A DNA stretch of 64,000 nucleotides from Pseudoalteromonas sp. P1-9 (lineage in GTDB: Bacteria > Pseudomonadota > Gammaproteobacteria > Enterobacterales > Alteromonadaceae). Positions 26,724-36,588 of the stretch are shown piece after piece (the stretch's first letter is position 1; every line of letters starts with the position of its first letter). The notes beneath the pieces were generated by a model, which was given only the letters and a program-made list of their open reading frames with translations, was not told where the DNA came from and made no database searches. A program made the translations under genes and the position numbers. The stretch spans positions 213,951 to 277,950 of the forward strand of contig NZ_LKBD01000001.1 of the NCBI RefSeq assembly GCF_001399975.1, in the 5' to 3' direction.

Positions 26724-26756
26724 GTTGCAAAGCAAGCCTCAGGCTTGCTTTGCAAC
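26724..26756. terminator. Bidirectional terminator hairpin
   Basis: Perfect 15-bp stem GTTGCAAAGCAAGCC / GGCTTGCTTTGCAAC with a 3-base loop. It starts on the base after the GNAT stop and lies 13 bp from the converging TonB receptor stop. Confidence 0.8.
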
Positions 26757-26769
26757 GCGAAGTTAACGA

Positions 26770-28746
26770 TTAGTGACCAAATTTAATTCGAATGCCCGCA
26801 TTAACCGTAAAACCATCATTGCGAGACCAAATATCAGTTGTCCAACGCCCGCTTGGGTCTTGCTGTGGTAGCACGAGCGAGTCCGTTTTTGTTTGACGTA
26901 CGTTGAGTAAGTTTTCTGCATTTAAAAAGTAACTTACTCTGCCAAAGGTAATTTGACCTAAAAGGCCTAGGTGCCAATACGCCTCACTCTTGTCGCGGTA
27001 TGGGTTATTTTCTAAGTGTTGTGTGCCTGTATAGTAAGCTTCAAAACCCACTAAATGACTGCCATGCTCTTCCCACATAATAACTGCACCTGCAGAATGT
27101 TTGGGGGTTAAATCAAGCGGTGTGCTACCCATGCCATTGCTATTTTGTCTACTGGCATCAAGATACAAATAGCTGCCGGTCAGTTTTATATCGTGCCAGC
27201 GATAGCGCAGTAATAACTCCGTACCATGAATATCAGTTTGTCCTTCGGCATTAGTAATGCGCATCGTTTTACCACCAAATTCTTCAGGGTTGATGGACTG
27301 TAATTCAGTGACATTATCGATTTCAGAGGAAAATAAAGTAACACTCGACTCAATGTTATTAAGGGTGTAACTAATATCAATGGATGCGGTTGATGCGGTT
27401 TCTTCTTGCAGGTTTTCAAGCGGTGCTAAACGCGATAAACCAGTATCGTCAATGTCTTCAATAAACGGCGTAGGGGCAAAAAAACCTTTTCCGTATGAGC
27501 CGCGAATAGTCCAGTTTTCAGGGCGATAGAGTATGGATGCGCGCGGGCTAAATTGGGTGCCATATTCGCTGTGCCAATCGTTGCGCGCACTCAGTGACAT
27601 CGACACATCATCCGTTGCATCATAATCGATTTGAGAGAATAACCCAGGTACATGATAGTTGTAGTTAAACATAGCGAAGTCATCAGATTCAAATCGATCT
27701 GACTGATATGCTGCCCCCACAAGCCATGCAAGTGAGTCAGCGTAGCCAGAGACACTTGATTCAAGTAAATAGCTTTTGTGACTGTCATCTTCCAATACTG
27801 AGCCATACACATGTTGATGATCTTGCTGCATTGCAGAGCCGCGAATATTGAGATTCATCTCATCACTCAGAGGGCTATCGAAGATAAAACCGGTGTCGAG
27901 TCTTTGCGTATCTTGGTTTTGTGCGTACGGATTACCATCTGGCATCACTGCACCGTGTTTTGTACCGCCTTCACGGGTTTCTTGCATCGCGCCAACAGTT
28001 ACATACAGGTTAGCACCGTGCTCGCTTTCCCAATACATACGTGGCCTGACAGTGGCACGCTGATACTCTGCCATATCTAACCAGCCGTCGTTATCTAAGT
28101 CTTGCTGGTGTTGATTGTGCACGCCAGCGGTAACTGATACACGGGTTTTATCGGTAACTGGTGTGGCAAAATAGGCTGTAATATCTTGCCCGTCTTTTGA
28201 GGTAGCGTTTAGTAATACCTCGCTTTCAAATTCATCGTTTGGTGTACGCGAAATTAAATTGATAACGCCGCCTAACGCTGAACCGCCATAAAGCGATGAA
28301 GCTGAGCCTTTTATAATTTCCACATTGGCTAGATCGGTGGGCGGGATCTGTAATAAACCAATAGAGGCAGTTTGGCCACCATAAAGTGGTAAACCATCGC
28401 TTAATAACTGGGTGTAACGGCCGTACAGCCCTTGTAAACGAATATTCGCACTGCCAAGCGCAGGCGAAGTATTTTGCACGCGTACGCCACCGGTTTCAGC
28501 CACCAACATCGAAATATTCCCAGGGCGCATCAGCGCCTTTTCTTGGATTTCTTCGCCGTTTATTAGCTCAATACGGGTTGCTGATTCCGTGACGATGCGA
28601 CCTAAACGGGATGCGGTCACTTGGATTTTTTCAATTGTCTTTTCGCCATGCTCGTGATGATGCTCATCATGATGGTCTTCACCAGCAACTAAAAGTGATG
28701 GCGATAGCATTAGCGCGAGCGCTAAACGTGATTTTTTTGTGTACAT
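26770..28746 (-). CDS. TonB-dependent receptor with His-rich N-terminus (metal uptake candidate)
   Basis: 658 aa outer-membrane receptor. Signal peptide at 1-21, then a His/Glu/Asp-rich stretch (DHHDEHHHEHGEK), a TonB box region (KIQVTASRLG), a plug domain (GNISMLVAETGGVRVQNTSP, KGSASSLYGGSALGGVINLI) and a 22-strand barrel ending in a Gly-Ile-Arg-Ile-Lys-Phe strand. The His-rich segment suggests a transition metal (zinc or copper) or a metallophore as cargo. It may be co-transcribed with the Cys-rich small protein 79 bp upstream. No Zur-like box is seen before either gene. Confidence 0.88.
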   Translation of the reverse strand: MYTKKSRLALALMLSPSLLVAGEDHHDEHHHEHGEKTIEKIQVTASRLGRIVTESATRIELINGEEIQEKALMRPGNISMLVAETGGVRVQNTSPALGSANIRLQGLYGRYTQLLSDGLPLYGGQTASIGLLQIPPTDLANVEIIKGSASSLYGGSALGGVINLISRTPNDEFESEVLLNATSKDGQDITAYFATPVTDKTRVSVTAGVHNQHQQDLDNDGWLDMAEYQRATVRPRMYWESEHGANLYVTVGAMQETREGGTKHGAVMPDGNPYAQNQDTQRLDTGFIFDSPLSDEMNLNIRGSAMQQDHQHVYGSVLEDDSHKSYLLESSVSGYADSLAWLVGAAYQSDRFESDDFAMFNYNYHVPGLFSQIDYDATDDVSMSLSARNDWHSEYGTQFSPRASILYRPENWTIRGSYGKGFFAPTPFIEDIDDTGLSRLAPLENLQEETASTASIDISYTLNNIESSVTLFSSEIDNVTELQSINPEEFGGKTMRITNAEGQTDIHGTELLLRYRWHDIKLTGSYLYLDASRQNSNGMGSTPLDLTPKHSAGAVIMWEEHGSHLVGFEAYYTGTQHLENNPYRDKSEAYWHLGLLGQITFGRVSYFLNAENLLNVRQTKTDSLVLPQQDPSGRWTTDIWSRNDGFTVNAGIRIKFGH

Positions 28747-28825
28747 TTTTACCTCAAATATATGCCGTGCACGCCTAAAAAGTGTGCATTAAAACCTTTT
28801 GTAACGGATTTTAAAGGGACTAACC

Positions 28826-29182
28826 CTAGGCACTAAAAATGGGAGGTCTAAATGGGGACTCTATTCGGCTGAGCGGTGAGCTCATATAGTGTTGGTGGAA
28901 AGTGTTATTAATGAGCTGCACAGGATGCTGTGCCAGCGGTGACAAATATAAAAATGATGCGCAGGTATTGGCGGGACAAATACAGTCGCTTTCGCAGCAT
29001 TCAACATCGCAGCAGTCGTCGCTCTCTTCGCTGACGTTGGACGTGGCATCAATTTGCGAGCTAATAGTGTGAGTGTCATTAAGTGATTCTACCGATAGCG
29101 CATAGTGGTTCGCCACTGCTTGCCCAGTAAAGGCAAATAACAATGTTATTAATACAACCAATTGTACGAATGGCTTAAACAT
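28826..29182 (-). CDS. Small exported Cys-rich protein next to a TonB receptor
   Basis: 118 aa. Signal peptide at 1-24 (LVVLITLLFAFTGQAVA). A tight Cys cluster DDCCDVECCESDCICPANTC at about 57-76 has eight Cys in 20 residues and acidic neighbours, and His residues occur in the tail. It resembles small periplasmic Cys-rich proteins found by copper/zinc TonB receptors. I infer metal binding, and do not recognise a characterised member. Confidence 0.65.
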   Translation of the reverse strand: MFKPFVQLVVLITLLFAFTGQAVANHYALSVESLNDTHTISSQIDATSNVSEESDDCCDVECCESDCICPANTCASFLYLSPLAQHPVQLINNTFHQHYMSSPLSRIESPFRPPIFSA

Positions 29183-29272
29183 ATCACTCTCACATTAAAT
29201 TCAGCGATATTCTAAAAGGCTTTATAAGGAATGTGAAGTTTATCTTTAAATGACTGCTGTATATACTTTAAA

Positions 29273-29310
29273 GCATGCAACCAGCTTGGTGATTTAAACA
29301 GGTTGCATGC
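29273..29310 (-). terminator. Terminator-like inverted repeat
   Basis: Perfect 10-bp repeat GCATGCAACC / GGTTGCATGC with an 18-base loop, 9 bp downstream of the minus-strand XRE gene stop and followed by TTTAAAG. The loop is long, so terminator strength is doubtful. Confidence 0.5.
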
Positions 29311-29318
29311 TGTGAACA

Positions 29319-30296
29319 CTAATCCGAGTCTTTGCTCATTAAACCCATTAACCCCACCAGCGCGGCAAATAGCACGCCTGCTACAGGCCAAATAATCCAA
29401 GTAACGCCCCAGTTCATTGTCCATAAGCTCCACGCTAGGAAAATAGCGACCACTAAAGGCCAGTAAAACGGCGCAAGTTTTAGGGCGTTGCGTTCACTTT
29501 GGGTGAGTTCGCGGTTTTTATCTCCTTCGTTTAATACGTGTTTATAGGCTTCATATTCACTTGATGCAGGAATAATCACCCATAAACCTAAGGTAACGAT
29601 AAACAATAACGCGGCGAGCATCAGCAAGGTTAAATCGGTGCGACCAATCAGCATAATAACTAATAATAATGGAATGCTACTGGTAATAAATAAGGTAACC
29701 GCAAGCGATACTTTGCCGTTGTACTTAGGTGTGAATGTATCGATTTTTTCACTAAAGGCACTATGCACACCATACATGAGTTCAAATTTACCTTTTTCAA
29801 TGGGGGCAATGGCACGCTCATATTGATTGGTTTGGATCACCAAACGCACACCTGCTGCAATTAGAATAAAAATGGAAATTATGCCAAACACCACTGCGGT
29901 ATTTTTATTTAACGCAATGCTATTGTTATTGGCTAATGCCAACAGAAAAAACAAAGGCACAGCAGAGCATACAAAAAATGCAACGCCTTTTGCGGTGAGA
30001 ATGGCTTGGGCTTTTTTGGTGTTTACGTAGTCGATAGCTTGCTCTAGGCTAATTTGTGTTAAGTCATTATCGCGCTCGTCTAAGTGTTCAGCCGTTTCGA
30101 TTTCATCTTTTAATAAAAAGTCGGTTGAGACATTAAACAGTTCAGCCAATTTGATAATTTTATTTAAATCAGGAATGCTGTTGGTGCTCTCCCATTTTGA
30201 AACCGATTGGCGCGATACGCCCATTTTTTCGGCTAATTCTTCTTGTGACCAGCCCAGCTGCTTTCTTAATGTAATTATTTTCTCGGATAAGATCAT
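29319..30296 (-). CDS. XRE family regulator with integral membrane C-terminus
   Basis: 325 aa. N-terminal XRE helix-turn-helix at about residues 7-60 (LRKQLGWSQEELAEKMGVSRQ, then SVSKWESTNSIPDLNKIIKL). A linker follows, then about seven membrane helices from residue 105 to 320. This DNA-binding domain plus membrane body is known in Gram-positive and some proteobacterial regulators. The signal is unknown. It is encoded alone; a GAG ribosome site lies upstream. Confidence 0.82.
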   Translation of the reverse strand: MILSEKIITLRKQLGWSQEELAEKMGVSRQSVSKWESTNSIPDLNKIIKLAELFNVSTDFLLKDEIETAEHLDERDNDLTQISLEQAIDYVNTKKAQAILTAKGVAFFVCSAVPLFFLLALANNNSIALNKNTAVVFGIISIFILIAAGVRLVIQTNQYERAIAPIEKGKFELMYGVHSAFSEKIDTFTPKYNGKVSLAVTLFITSSIPLLLVIMLIGRTDLTLLMLAALLFIVTLGLWVIIPASSEYEAYKHVLNEGDKNRELTQSERNALKLAPFYWPLVVAIFLAWSLWTMNWGVTWIIWPVAGVLFAALVGLMGLMSKDSD

Positions 30297-30651
30297 TGTT
30301 CGTTACTCTGATTGTTAAATTGCCTCTAGCTTAGGAATTTCAAGGGTTGCACACTAGCAAACTGACTTGGAATCTTGTCAACTGGCAGTTGCATTTACTT
30401 AATTTTGCTAAAAAACGGCAATTTTTTTACTTTCTAGCATACCGTTTATTGATTAATCGGCCAGTAAATTATTTATGCGTTTTTATAACTTTTTTGCCGC
30501 GTTTTTGTTGCAGCCCAATAGGCAATTTTCAAAAAGCGCGAAGTTGTATTTATGCGCTTTTATTTTTCTTACTTAGTTTTGATTTAAGTCCTTTTGTGAA
30601 ATAACTTTAGTTGATAGATTGGTTAGCAAAACAACGATTGCTGGATACAAG
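30297..30651. other. Divergent intergenic region
   Basis: About 355 bp between the XRE gene (minus) and the response-regulator gene (plus). It should hold two divergent promoters. An ORF at 30347-30604 has no ribosome site and no familiar motif and is not called. No strong palindrome found. Confidence 0.4.
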
Positions 30652-31548
30652 ATGGATTGGCTTGCCGAAGAATCAGAAACAATTACAAATAACCGTAAAC
30701 CATGGAAAGTAGTGATTGTTGATGACGATTTAGAAGTACACAAAGCAACAAAATTAGCAATGAAGACGTTCGAGTTTATGGGGCGTCGACTTGAATTTTA
30801 CAGTGCCTATAGTGGCAGCGAAGCAAGAGCGCTTTTGCGCGAACATCTCGATGTGGCCGTTATTTTGCTCGATGTTGTTATGGAAACTGATGATGCGGGT
30901 TTAAAGCTCGTTAACTTTATTCGTGGTGAGTTAAATAATCGCGATACGCGTATTGTGTTAAGAACAGGGCAAGCCGGACTTGCGCCAGAGAGCGAAGTGA
31001 TTAAAAACTATGATATTGACGGTTACAAAGCCAAAACTGAAATTACCGTAGACAGCTTGCATCACTTGTTCTATACCTCATTACGTTCGTTTCGCGATAT
31101 TTCACGTTTGTGTAGCTACAAAAATGCGTTAAAAGCCTTGCTAAATTCGGTGCTAAAAGTCGATAAGCTCGCCGATATAGAATCGTTTTCAACAAATTTG
31201 CTCACCTATTTGAGTGATGTGCTAGACGCCTATGAAGCCGAGCTAGTGATTAATAAACGCAAAGCGTCGGTTATCAATATAAAAAGCACCAATACCACGG
31301 TAATTAACGCGCAAAGTGATAGTTCTTCAGTCATTGATGTACCTGAATTTATTAACACGGTTACTGCTGCCAAACAGCTTACTTATGAGGGCAATTTCGC
31401 CGGAATTTATTATAAAAGCGAAAATGAAATTGAGGCTGTGGTTGTACTAGAAGTGGACACTGAGCTCGATAACAATGCCATAGAGCTGGTGGAAATATTT
31501 ACTGAACATGTGTGTGCACTGATCAGCAAAGTAAATGGAGCAAAGTGA
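30652..31548 (+). CDS. Response regulator with REC and DUF3369 domains
   Basis: 298 aa from ATG 30652. The frame also opens at a TTG at 30619, but that has a poor ribosome site. Receiver domain at about 18-140 with acidic pair VDDD (about 23-26), phosphoacceptor Asp74 in ILLDVVMET, and RTGQ / KAKTE switch residues. The C-terminal half is DUF3369, common beside GAF-histidine kinases in gammaproteobacteria. It has no DNA-binding or output domain, so it probably works by protein contact or ligand binding. Its TGA overlaps the kinase ATG by one base. Confidence 0.88.
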   Translation: MDWLAEESETITNNRKPWKVVIVDDDLEVHKATKLAMKTFEFMGRRLEFYSAYSGSEARALLREHLDVAVILLDVVMETDDAGLKLVNFIRGELNNRDTRIVLRTGQAGLAPESEVIKNYDIDGYKAKTEITVDSLHHLFYTSLRSFRDISRLCSYKNALKALLNSVLKVDKLADIESFSTNLLTYLSDVLDAYEAELVINKRKASVINIKSTNTTVINAQSDSSSVIDVPEFINTVTAAKQLTYEGNFAGIYYKSENEIEAVVVLEVDTELDNNAIELVEIFTEHVCALISKVNGAK

Positions 31549-32876
31549 TGATACATTTCAATATTGATAAAATCATAACCTCGCTTAAATCGTCTTATGG
31601 TAAAGATTTTTTAGATACCATTACGATGCAGCTGCATAAATCAATTGGCGCGCAGTTTACCTTTATTGCCAAATTAGATGCGATACGCAATGTATCCCAA
31701 ACAATGTCGTTAGTGGCAGGTGACGAATTTGCCGAAAATTTTGAATACTCGCTGGAATTCACCCCGTGTGCTGATGTAAGTGAAGATTCTACATGTATTT
31801 TCCCCAGTAAAATTTGTAACTTATATCCAAAAGATCAACTGCTTATCGATATGGGCATCGATGGTTACATTGGCGCACCGTTGCACGATTCAAAAGGCGC
31901 GGTATTCGGCTTAGTTGTAGCGCTTTACAGTAAGCCAATCGAAAACGCCGAACAGGTTGCGTCGTTATTTGAATTATTTGCTGGACGTATTTCTGCTGAA
32001 TTAGAGCGCGCTGAAAAAGAACACGCATTGTTTGAATTAAACCAATCGCTTGAGCAAAAAGTAGCGTCGCGCACCCACGAATTAGAAAGCGCATTAAAGC
32101 AGCTAAAAAATTCGCAAAAACAACTTATCGAACAAGAAAAGCTGGCATCGCTAGGACGTTTAGTGGCAGGTGTTGCACACGAAGTAAATACGCCGTTAGG
32201 TGTTGCTATGTTAGGTAATTCAACGGTACTTGCTGGGATAAATCAACTGGCTAAAAAGTTAGCGAGCAATACGCTCAGCAAGCATGATTTAGATGCTTTT
32301 TTGATTGATGCTAAAGAGGCGAGCGAAAGTGTTGAGTTTAATTTAAACCGCGCCAGTGAATTGGTGGTTAACTTTAAGCAAATCGCGACCGATTTTCATA
32401 CAGATCCGAAAAGCGATGTCAATTTAGTTGAGTGGATTTCGTCTATTTCCACAAGCCTAAAACCAATGCTAAAAAATGCGGGTATTCAACTGAATCTCGA
32501 GCTTCCAGGATACGCATTAATAGTTAACACCTATCCATCTCGCTTAGCGCAAGTGGCCACTAATTTAGTATCGAACGCGATAAAACACGCCTTTCCAAAA
32601 ACGCACAGCCAAACTGAAAAGGTCATTACCATTAGGCTAAGTGGCGATGCTACTGATTATGCTCTGGAAATAGCCGATAACGGCATTGGTATGGACGAAG
32701 ACACACAAGCACATATTCTTGATCCATTTTTTACAACAGACCGTAAATCAGGCGGCATGGGGTTAGGCATGAGTATTGTGCATAGCTTAGTTACAGGCTC
32801 ACTGAACGGACGCCTTGAAATTGACAGCGTACAAGATAAAGGCACTAAAGTAAGTGTCTATTTTGCGGGCAAGTAA
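31548..32876 (+). CDS. Sensor histidine kinase with GAF-like domain
   Basis: 442 aa, soluble (no membrane helix). GAF-like domain at about 10-150, coiled coil at about 150-200 (LEQKVASRTHELESALKQL), dimerisation/phosphotransfer helix with His211 in LVAGVAHEVNTPLG, then HATPase with N box LVSNAIKHAF, G1 EIADNGIGM, F box DPFF and G2 GGMGLGMSIV. GGAG lies upstream of its ATG. Forms a cytoplasmic two-component pair with the REC-DUF3369 protein, with which it overlaps. The signal is unknown. Confidence 0.92.
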   Translation: MIHFNIDKIITSLKSSYGKDFLDTITMQLHKSIGAQFTFIAKLDAIRNVSQTMSLVAGDEFAENFEYSLEFTPCADVSEDSTCIFPSKICNLYPKDQLLIDMGIDGYIGAPLHDSKGAVFGLVVALYSKPIENAEQVASLFELFAGRISAELERAEKEHALFELNQSLEQKVASRTHELESALKQLKNSQKQLIEQEKLASLGRLVAGVAHEVNTPLGVAMLGNSTVLAGINQLAKKLASNTLSKHDLDAFLIDAKEASESVEFNLNRASELVVNFKQIATDFHTDPKSDVNLVEWISSISTSLKPMLKNAGIQLNLELPGYALIVNTYPSRLAQVATNLVSNAIKHAFPKTHSQTEKVITIRLSGDATDYALEIADNGIGMDEDTQAHILDPFFTTDRKSGGMGLGMSIVHSLVTGSLNGRLEIDSVQDKGTKVSVYFAGK

Positions 32877-32982
32877 CTAACTTTTAATCGAAAGCTTTGG
32901 GAATAATGTATTTCGCTTTTATGGCGTGCGCATTTATGTCATGCTGCGCGACAAATAATATTAAAATATTAGTAGGTTGGTA

Positions 32983-33423
32983 ATGGAATTACGACAGGTT
33001 AGCGAAACGATTATTCATGGTATCTCAACAAGAACTAATAACGATGCTGAAATGGGGCCAAATGGTAAAATTCCAGGGTTGTGGCAAACGTTTGATGCAC
33101 AGGTACCGGTAAACTATCAAGGCGGTGAGCGAGTTTACGGCGTTTACTACGATTATGAATCAGATCACACCGGCATGTTTAATGTGCTAGCGGGCTTTGA
33201 CGGCGCGTCTTACCCTGAAGATTTAGAAGAAATTACCATTAATGAAGGTAAGTATTTGGTGTTTAGCCATAAAGGTGATATGCCACAAATCGCAATAGAT
33301 GCGTGGACGCAAGTTTGGCAGTATTTTGCAGGTGATGCATGTGAACATCAACGCTTATTTACTACTGACTTTGAATACTACCCAAATGGCAATCAAATAG
33401 ATGTATGCATTGCGGTAAAATAA
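32983..33423 (+). CDS. GyrI-like / AraC effector-binding domain protein
   Basis: 146 aa from ATG 32983. A single effector-binding domain: ELRQVSETIIHGISTRTNND start, GLWQTFDAQVP at about 28-38, VYGVYYDYESDHTGMFNVLAG, and C-terminal RLFTTDFEYYP. This stand-alone SHS2-type domain is found in GyrI (gyrase inhibitor) and in ligand domains of AraC regulators. It has no DNA-binding part. Its ligand or partner is unknown. Confidence 0.78.
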   Translation: MELRQVSETIIHGISTRTNNDAEMGPNGKIPGLWQTFDAQVPVNYQGGERVYGVYYDYESDHTGMFNVLAGFDGASYPEDLEEITINEGKYLVFSHKGDMPQIAIDAWTQVWQYFAGDACEHQRLFTTDFEYYPNGNQIDVCIAVK

Positions 33424-33508
33424 CACGATAGCTGTGTTTAAGTGGGCGAGCTGATTTTACTTTCAGCCACCACAATATAAAAACTGTTTAATATCAATTG
33501 TTAGCGCC

Positions 33509-33805
33509 ATGAACAAATGCCCAAACTGTCAACAAAAGTTAAATCCATTTTCATTGTCGTTTGCTGCATTTCCTGTTTACTTTAAATGTAATGGCTGCAA
33601 AACACGGCTAACGCTAAAACGGGTAAAGGCTTTTTGGCTTACTTATTTGCTTTATAGCGTTATTATTTTGCCAATTGTGGTTCATACACCGTTTATTAAT
33701 AACAATAACCTTGGTCTGCCAGTGATGATCGCTGGCGCATTTGTGCTTTATTATTTCGTAGCTAACTACCTATTAAGACAAGAAAACGTCGCGATTTATA
33801 AATAA
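33509..33805 (+). CDS. Small membrane protein with N-terminal zinc ribbon
   Basis: 98 aa. CPNCQQ at residues 4-9 and CNGCK at about 27-31 form a four-Cys zinc ribbon, followed by two membrane helices (AFWLTYLLYSVIILPIVVH and GLPVMIAGAFVLYYFVANY). No enzyme motif. Such proteins are widespread and uncharacterised. Confidence 0.65.
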   Translation: MNKCPNCQQKLNPFSLSFAAFPVYFKCNGCKTRLTLKRVKAFWLTYLLYSVIILPIVVHTPFINNNNLGLPVMIAGAFVLYYFVANYLLRQENVAIYK

Positions 33806-33944
33806 ATTATTTATGCCACCTTAAGCGGTTGTGCGTGAACATTTGCGTGTTTGTTGTGCGGCTTTTTGTAATACGCTTTTCCTTCCTCACTAATATTTTT
33901 CAAGTTGAAAATGCAAACGAACGTTTGTATTCTCTCTTTAAATA

Positions 33945-34017
33945 TTGTCGACAACATTGTGTATATAAATATAAAAAATGATTTAAATTTAACTTTTCAC
34001 TTTATATTGTCGACAAT
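33945..34017. promoter_or_regulatory. Paired TTGTCGACAA operators
   Basis: The perfect palindrome TTGTCGACAA occurs at 33945-33954 and, extended to ATTGTCGACAAT, at 34006-34017, about six helical turns apart. Both lie in the 237-bp gap just upstream of the PQ-loop-like gene. Short TTGT..ACAA palindromes are typical of GntR (FadR-type) regulators. No GntR gene is adjacent, so the regulator is elsewhere. Confidence 0.6.
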
Positions 34018-34042
34018 TAAATCTTAATAAAGACTGTTTGTC

Positions 34043-34732
34043 ATGTTTTATAATTTGTTTGGCACTATTAATACACTGTTTATTTTTGTGAGTTTGTATG
34101 GTGTTCTTTCACAGCTTAAAACCATTTTTGAGCGTAAACAGGCTGCTCAAAGCAGCGGTTCGCCAACAGCACTTTTGTCGCTGAATCAATTTTCTGTGAG
34201 CTTTTTAGCGTACTTGTCGTTTTTTATTTATGGTTATTCCATAGCGCCATTTAATCATTATATTGTGTGGCCTAGGCTTGTGGCATCGCTACTTGTGTTG
34301 GGTATTTTAATTGAGATATGGCGAGACCGAAAAACACATTTAGCGTTCATTAGTATGAGTTTGGCATGTGTGTGTTTATTAGGTTCAATTTTGGGCTTGC
34401 TGCTTGGTGATACGTTTTCTGATCAGGGGAAATTTATTTCGACAGTCATTATTTTGTTGGTATCGCTATTAATAGCGCAGGGATACGCACATCAAATTTA
34501 TGTGATTATACGTTCAGGTTCTACCGGTGCGGTGGATTTAAAAATGAGTCAGTTTATTTTGATGATGGATGTGTCGACAATTGCATTTGCACTAAGTATG
34601 GGTTTAAACCATGGTTGGCCGTTATTGGTATTGGCAATCACCAGCGGGATTACCAAACTGATTATTATGTATTTGTTTCGCTGGGTTAAGTTAAGCTCTG
34701 TTGCAAAGGCGCGTCGCGTAAAGACTTGTTAA
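34043..34732 (+). CDS. Seven-helix PQ-loop/SWEET-like membrane protein
   Basis: 229 aa with about seven membrane helices. Two related three-helix units are visible: the first begins LYGVLSQLKTIFERK, with SPTALLSLNQFSVSFLAYLS; the second begins GYAHQIYVIIRSGSTGAVDL, with KMSQFILMMDVSTIAFAL. This repeats the Q...R-G-S-T-G-A pattern of PQ-loop transporters, though the PQ dipeptide itself is absent. Substrate unknown. The paired upstream palindromes suggest tight, metabolite-linked control. Confidence 0.5.
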   Translation: MFYNLFGTINTLFIFVSLYGVLSQLKTIFERKQAAQSSGSPTALLSLNQFSVSFLAYLSFFIYGYSIAPFNHYIVWPRLVASLLVLGILIEIWRDRKTHLAFISMSLACVCLLGSILGLLLGDTFSDQGKFISTVIILLVSLLIAQGYAHQIYVIIRSGSTGAVDLKMSQFILMMDVSTIAFALSMGLNHGWPLLVLAITSGITKLIIMYLFRWVKLSSVAKARRVKTC

Positions 34733-34882
34733 ACTGAATACAGTGTGATCTTCAAGCTGAACTGATATTTAGAGCGATGATTAAATATCATTTTTCCAAA
34801 GTGTTGGCAGTTTATACAAGCCTTGTATTTGCTTATGACAGGCAAAATATATGGAGTATGGTAGTAAGGCTTAAAGCTATAC

Positions 34883-36112
34883 TTAACTGCGCGATAACGC
34901 GCAGTTGCTGTAAAACGTAGTAGTAGCAGGCCAATCACTAAATACTCCCATTACACCCACTTTTTTAGCGAGAAAGTCGAGCAACTCTAAGGTAAACCCT
35001 TCATTTGTAATTGCTGGTTTAACTGATTGATAATAAAAACCACCACCTTGTGTGAGAAGACCTGAACGCTCTAACGTCCACGTGATTATTTTTAGTCCGG
35101 CTTTTTTCGCCTCTAGCGCATAGGCTGATTCAGTTAGTTGATTATTTTTATTTAAACTCACTAAAACCCAAAGTGGTGGCGCAATAATATTGATGCCCAT
35201 GGCTTTTAATTCGCTCATGCTGTGTTGCCAGGTTGCGGGGTTATTATGATCAAAATTATCTTGCTCGTAGCCATCGTTTAAATACACAGCTTGTGTGGCG
35301 AAATCGGGATGGTGCTTTATCCAATATTGTAAATCGCCAAGCTCAAACGATTGCACAAAGACATCGCTTGGAGAAATACCTGCTTGTTTATATTCGCTGA
35401 TAAGTTTTTTTGCGTATTGGTGTTGTGACAATCCATCAAACGGCATTGTTACTTGGGGCTTTTTAAGCTCAGGTGTCATTTTTACATCTAGGCTTTTAAA
35501 CAGTTCTATGCTTTGTTGGTGAGTCATTAAAGTGCCGTTAGCAGCATATAAATCAGTGCGCCAATTAGGTGTGCCAGTTAGGTAGTCTTGCGGCGTTTTG
35601 GCGTACACATTGGCGCCGTCCATTTTCCCTGATAACTGTAAAAACTCTGCGAGCGTAAAATCGGACGTGCAGCACTCTACTTGTGCTTTTTTGCCAAGGG
35701 ACTTGTCACCTGGAGTAAAAGGGATGCGGCATTTCTTAGCTAATTCTGGCTTTGCCAGCACGTTTGTTGTTTGGTGCAAATCACATTGCGAATGGCGACA
35801 TACTAGGGCTTTGTCTTTAGTAAAGGCGACATCACATTCTAAAATACCCGCGCCCATTTTTGCTGCAGCAAGGTAAGACTCTTTGGTATGTTCTGGAAAT
35901 TGCAGTGGCGCTCCGCGATGGCCTATTGAAAAATCGGATTTTTCGAAGGTATTTTTATTACAACTTTCAAGCTGGGTTTTAAGTGGTGAGTTGTCCATTT
36001 GCGAGACGAGATAATATGGCCGTACACCCACTTCAACTTTTTCATTATGTGTTTGTGACATGCTTTGGCAGCCACTAAGAAGCAAGATCATCAAGAAAAT
36101 TATCGCGCGCAT
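34883..36112 (-). CDS. Glycerophosphodiester phosphodiesterase family lipoprotein
   Basis: 409 aa from ATG 36112, with AAGGG upstream. Lipoprotein signal [10 protein letters not shown] (Cys about 15). GDPD catalytic start [18 protein letters not shown] (His-Arg-Gly and Glu), then [20 protein letters not shown] (metal-binding Glu/Asp and catalytic His). The C-terminal part has ITWTLER near 330. The enzyme hydrolyses glycerophosphodiesters to glycerol-3-phosphate and an alcohol at the cell envelope. It is longer than E. coli GlpQ because of an insertion with several Cys ([12 protein letters not shown]). Confidence 0.87.
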   Translation of the reverse strand: MRAIIFLMILLLSGCQSMSQTHNEKVEVGVRPYYLVSQMDNSPLKTQLESCNKNTFEKSDFSIGHRGAPLQFPEHTKESYLAAAKMGAGILECDVAFTKDKALVCRHSQCDLHQTTNVLAKPELAKKCRIPFTPGDKSLGKKAQVECCTSDFTLAEFLQLSGKMDGANVYAKTPQDYLTGTPNWRTDLYAANGTLMTHQQSIELFKSLDVKMTPELKKPQVTMPFDGLSQHQYAKKLISEYKQAGISPSDVFVQSFELGDLQYWIKHHPDFATQAVYLNDGYEQDNFDHNNPATWQHSMSELKAMGINIIAPPLWVLVSLNKNNQLTESAYALEAKKAGLKIITWTLERSGLLTQGGGFYYQSVKPAITNEGFTLELLDFLAKKVGVMGVFSDWPATTTFYSNCALSRS

Positions 36113-36298
36113 ATACAACCCTTATAGTTATGATTTGCCCATTACAGCACAATAAAATGACAAAATGTGAAACAACAAACTATTTTTGGCAATGGTTATA
36201 TTAACGTTGCTGTGGCGTTATAATTAATACCCAACTAAACCTTTTTAGCACTAGCAGTTTGACTTTATTACTTTACGCCCTTGCCTAAATGACATTGG

Positions 36299-36508
36299 CT
36301 AACCAATTAAAAACTTGAGCTCGTTAGCTGCTTTAGTCGGTATAACTTCTGTTATCTCGTAGCTGGCAATGTTTTCACGATAAAAAGGGTCACGTGTTAG
36401 TTCGCGCTCAAGTGTTTTGCGATCGGTAATGGCTGAAATGATAACGCCGCCTGTTCTTGGCTCAGGCTGTGTGAAAACTCTGATCACCTTTTGGTCTAAA
36501 CACCTGCT
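36299..36508 (-). pseudogene. YciI-like protein, C-terminal fragment
   Basis: About 70 codons remain. KVIRVFTQPEPRTGGVIISA and DPFYRENIASYEITEVIPTK match the second half of YciI-like (YCII) proteins. The first half, with the conserved His-Asp site, is missing, and the frame runs upstream into sequence by the left end of the IS1182 fragment. Truncated by the insertion or a later deletion. Confidence 0.65.
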
Positions 36509-36588
36509 GTTTATGGTCAAACAGTCTAATTAACAGTCACGTTAATTGATATAATAATCAGCAAGTTAATGTTGGAGATTAGCTGATT

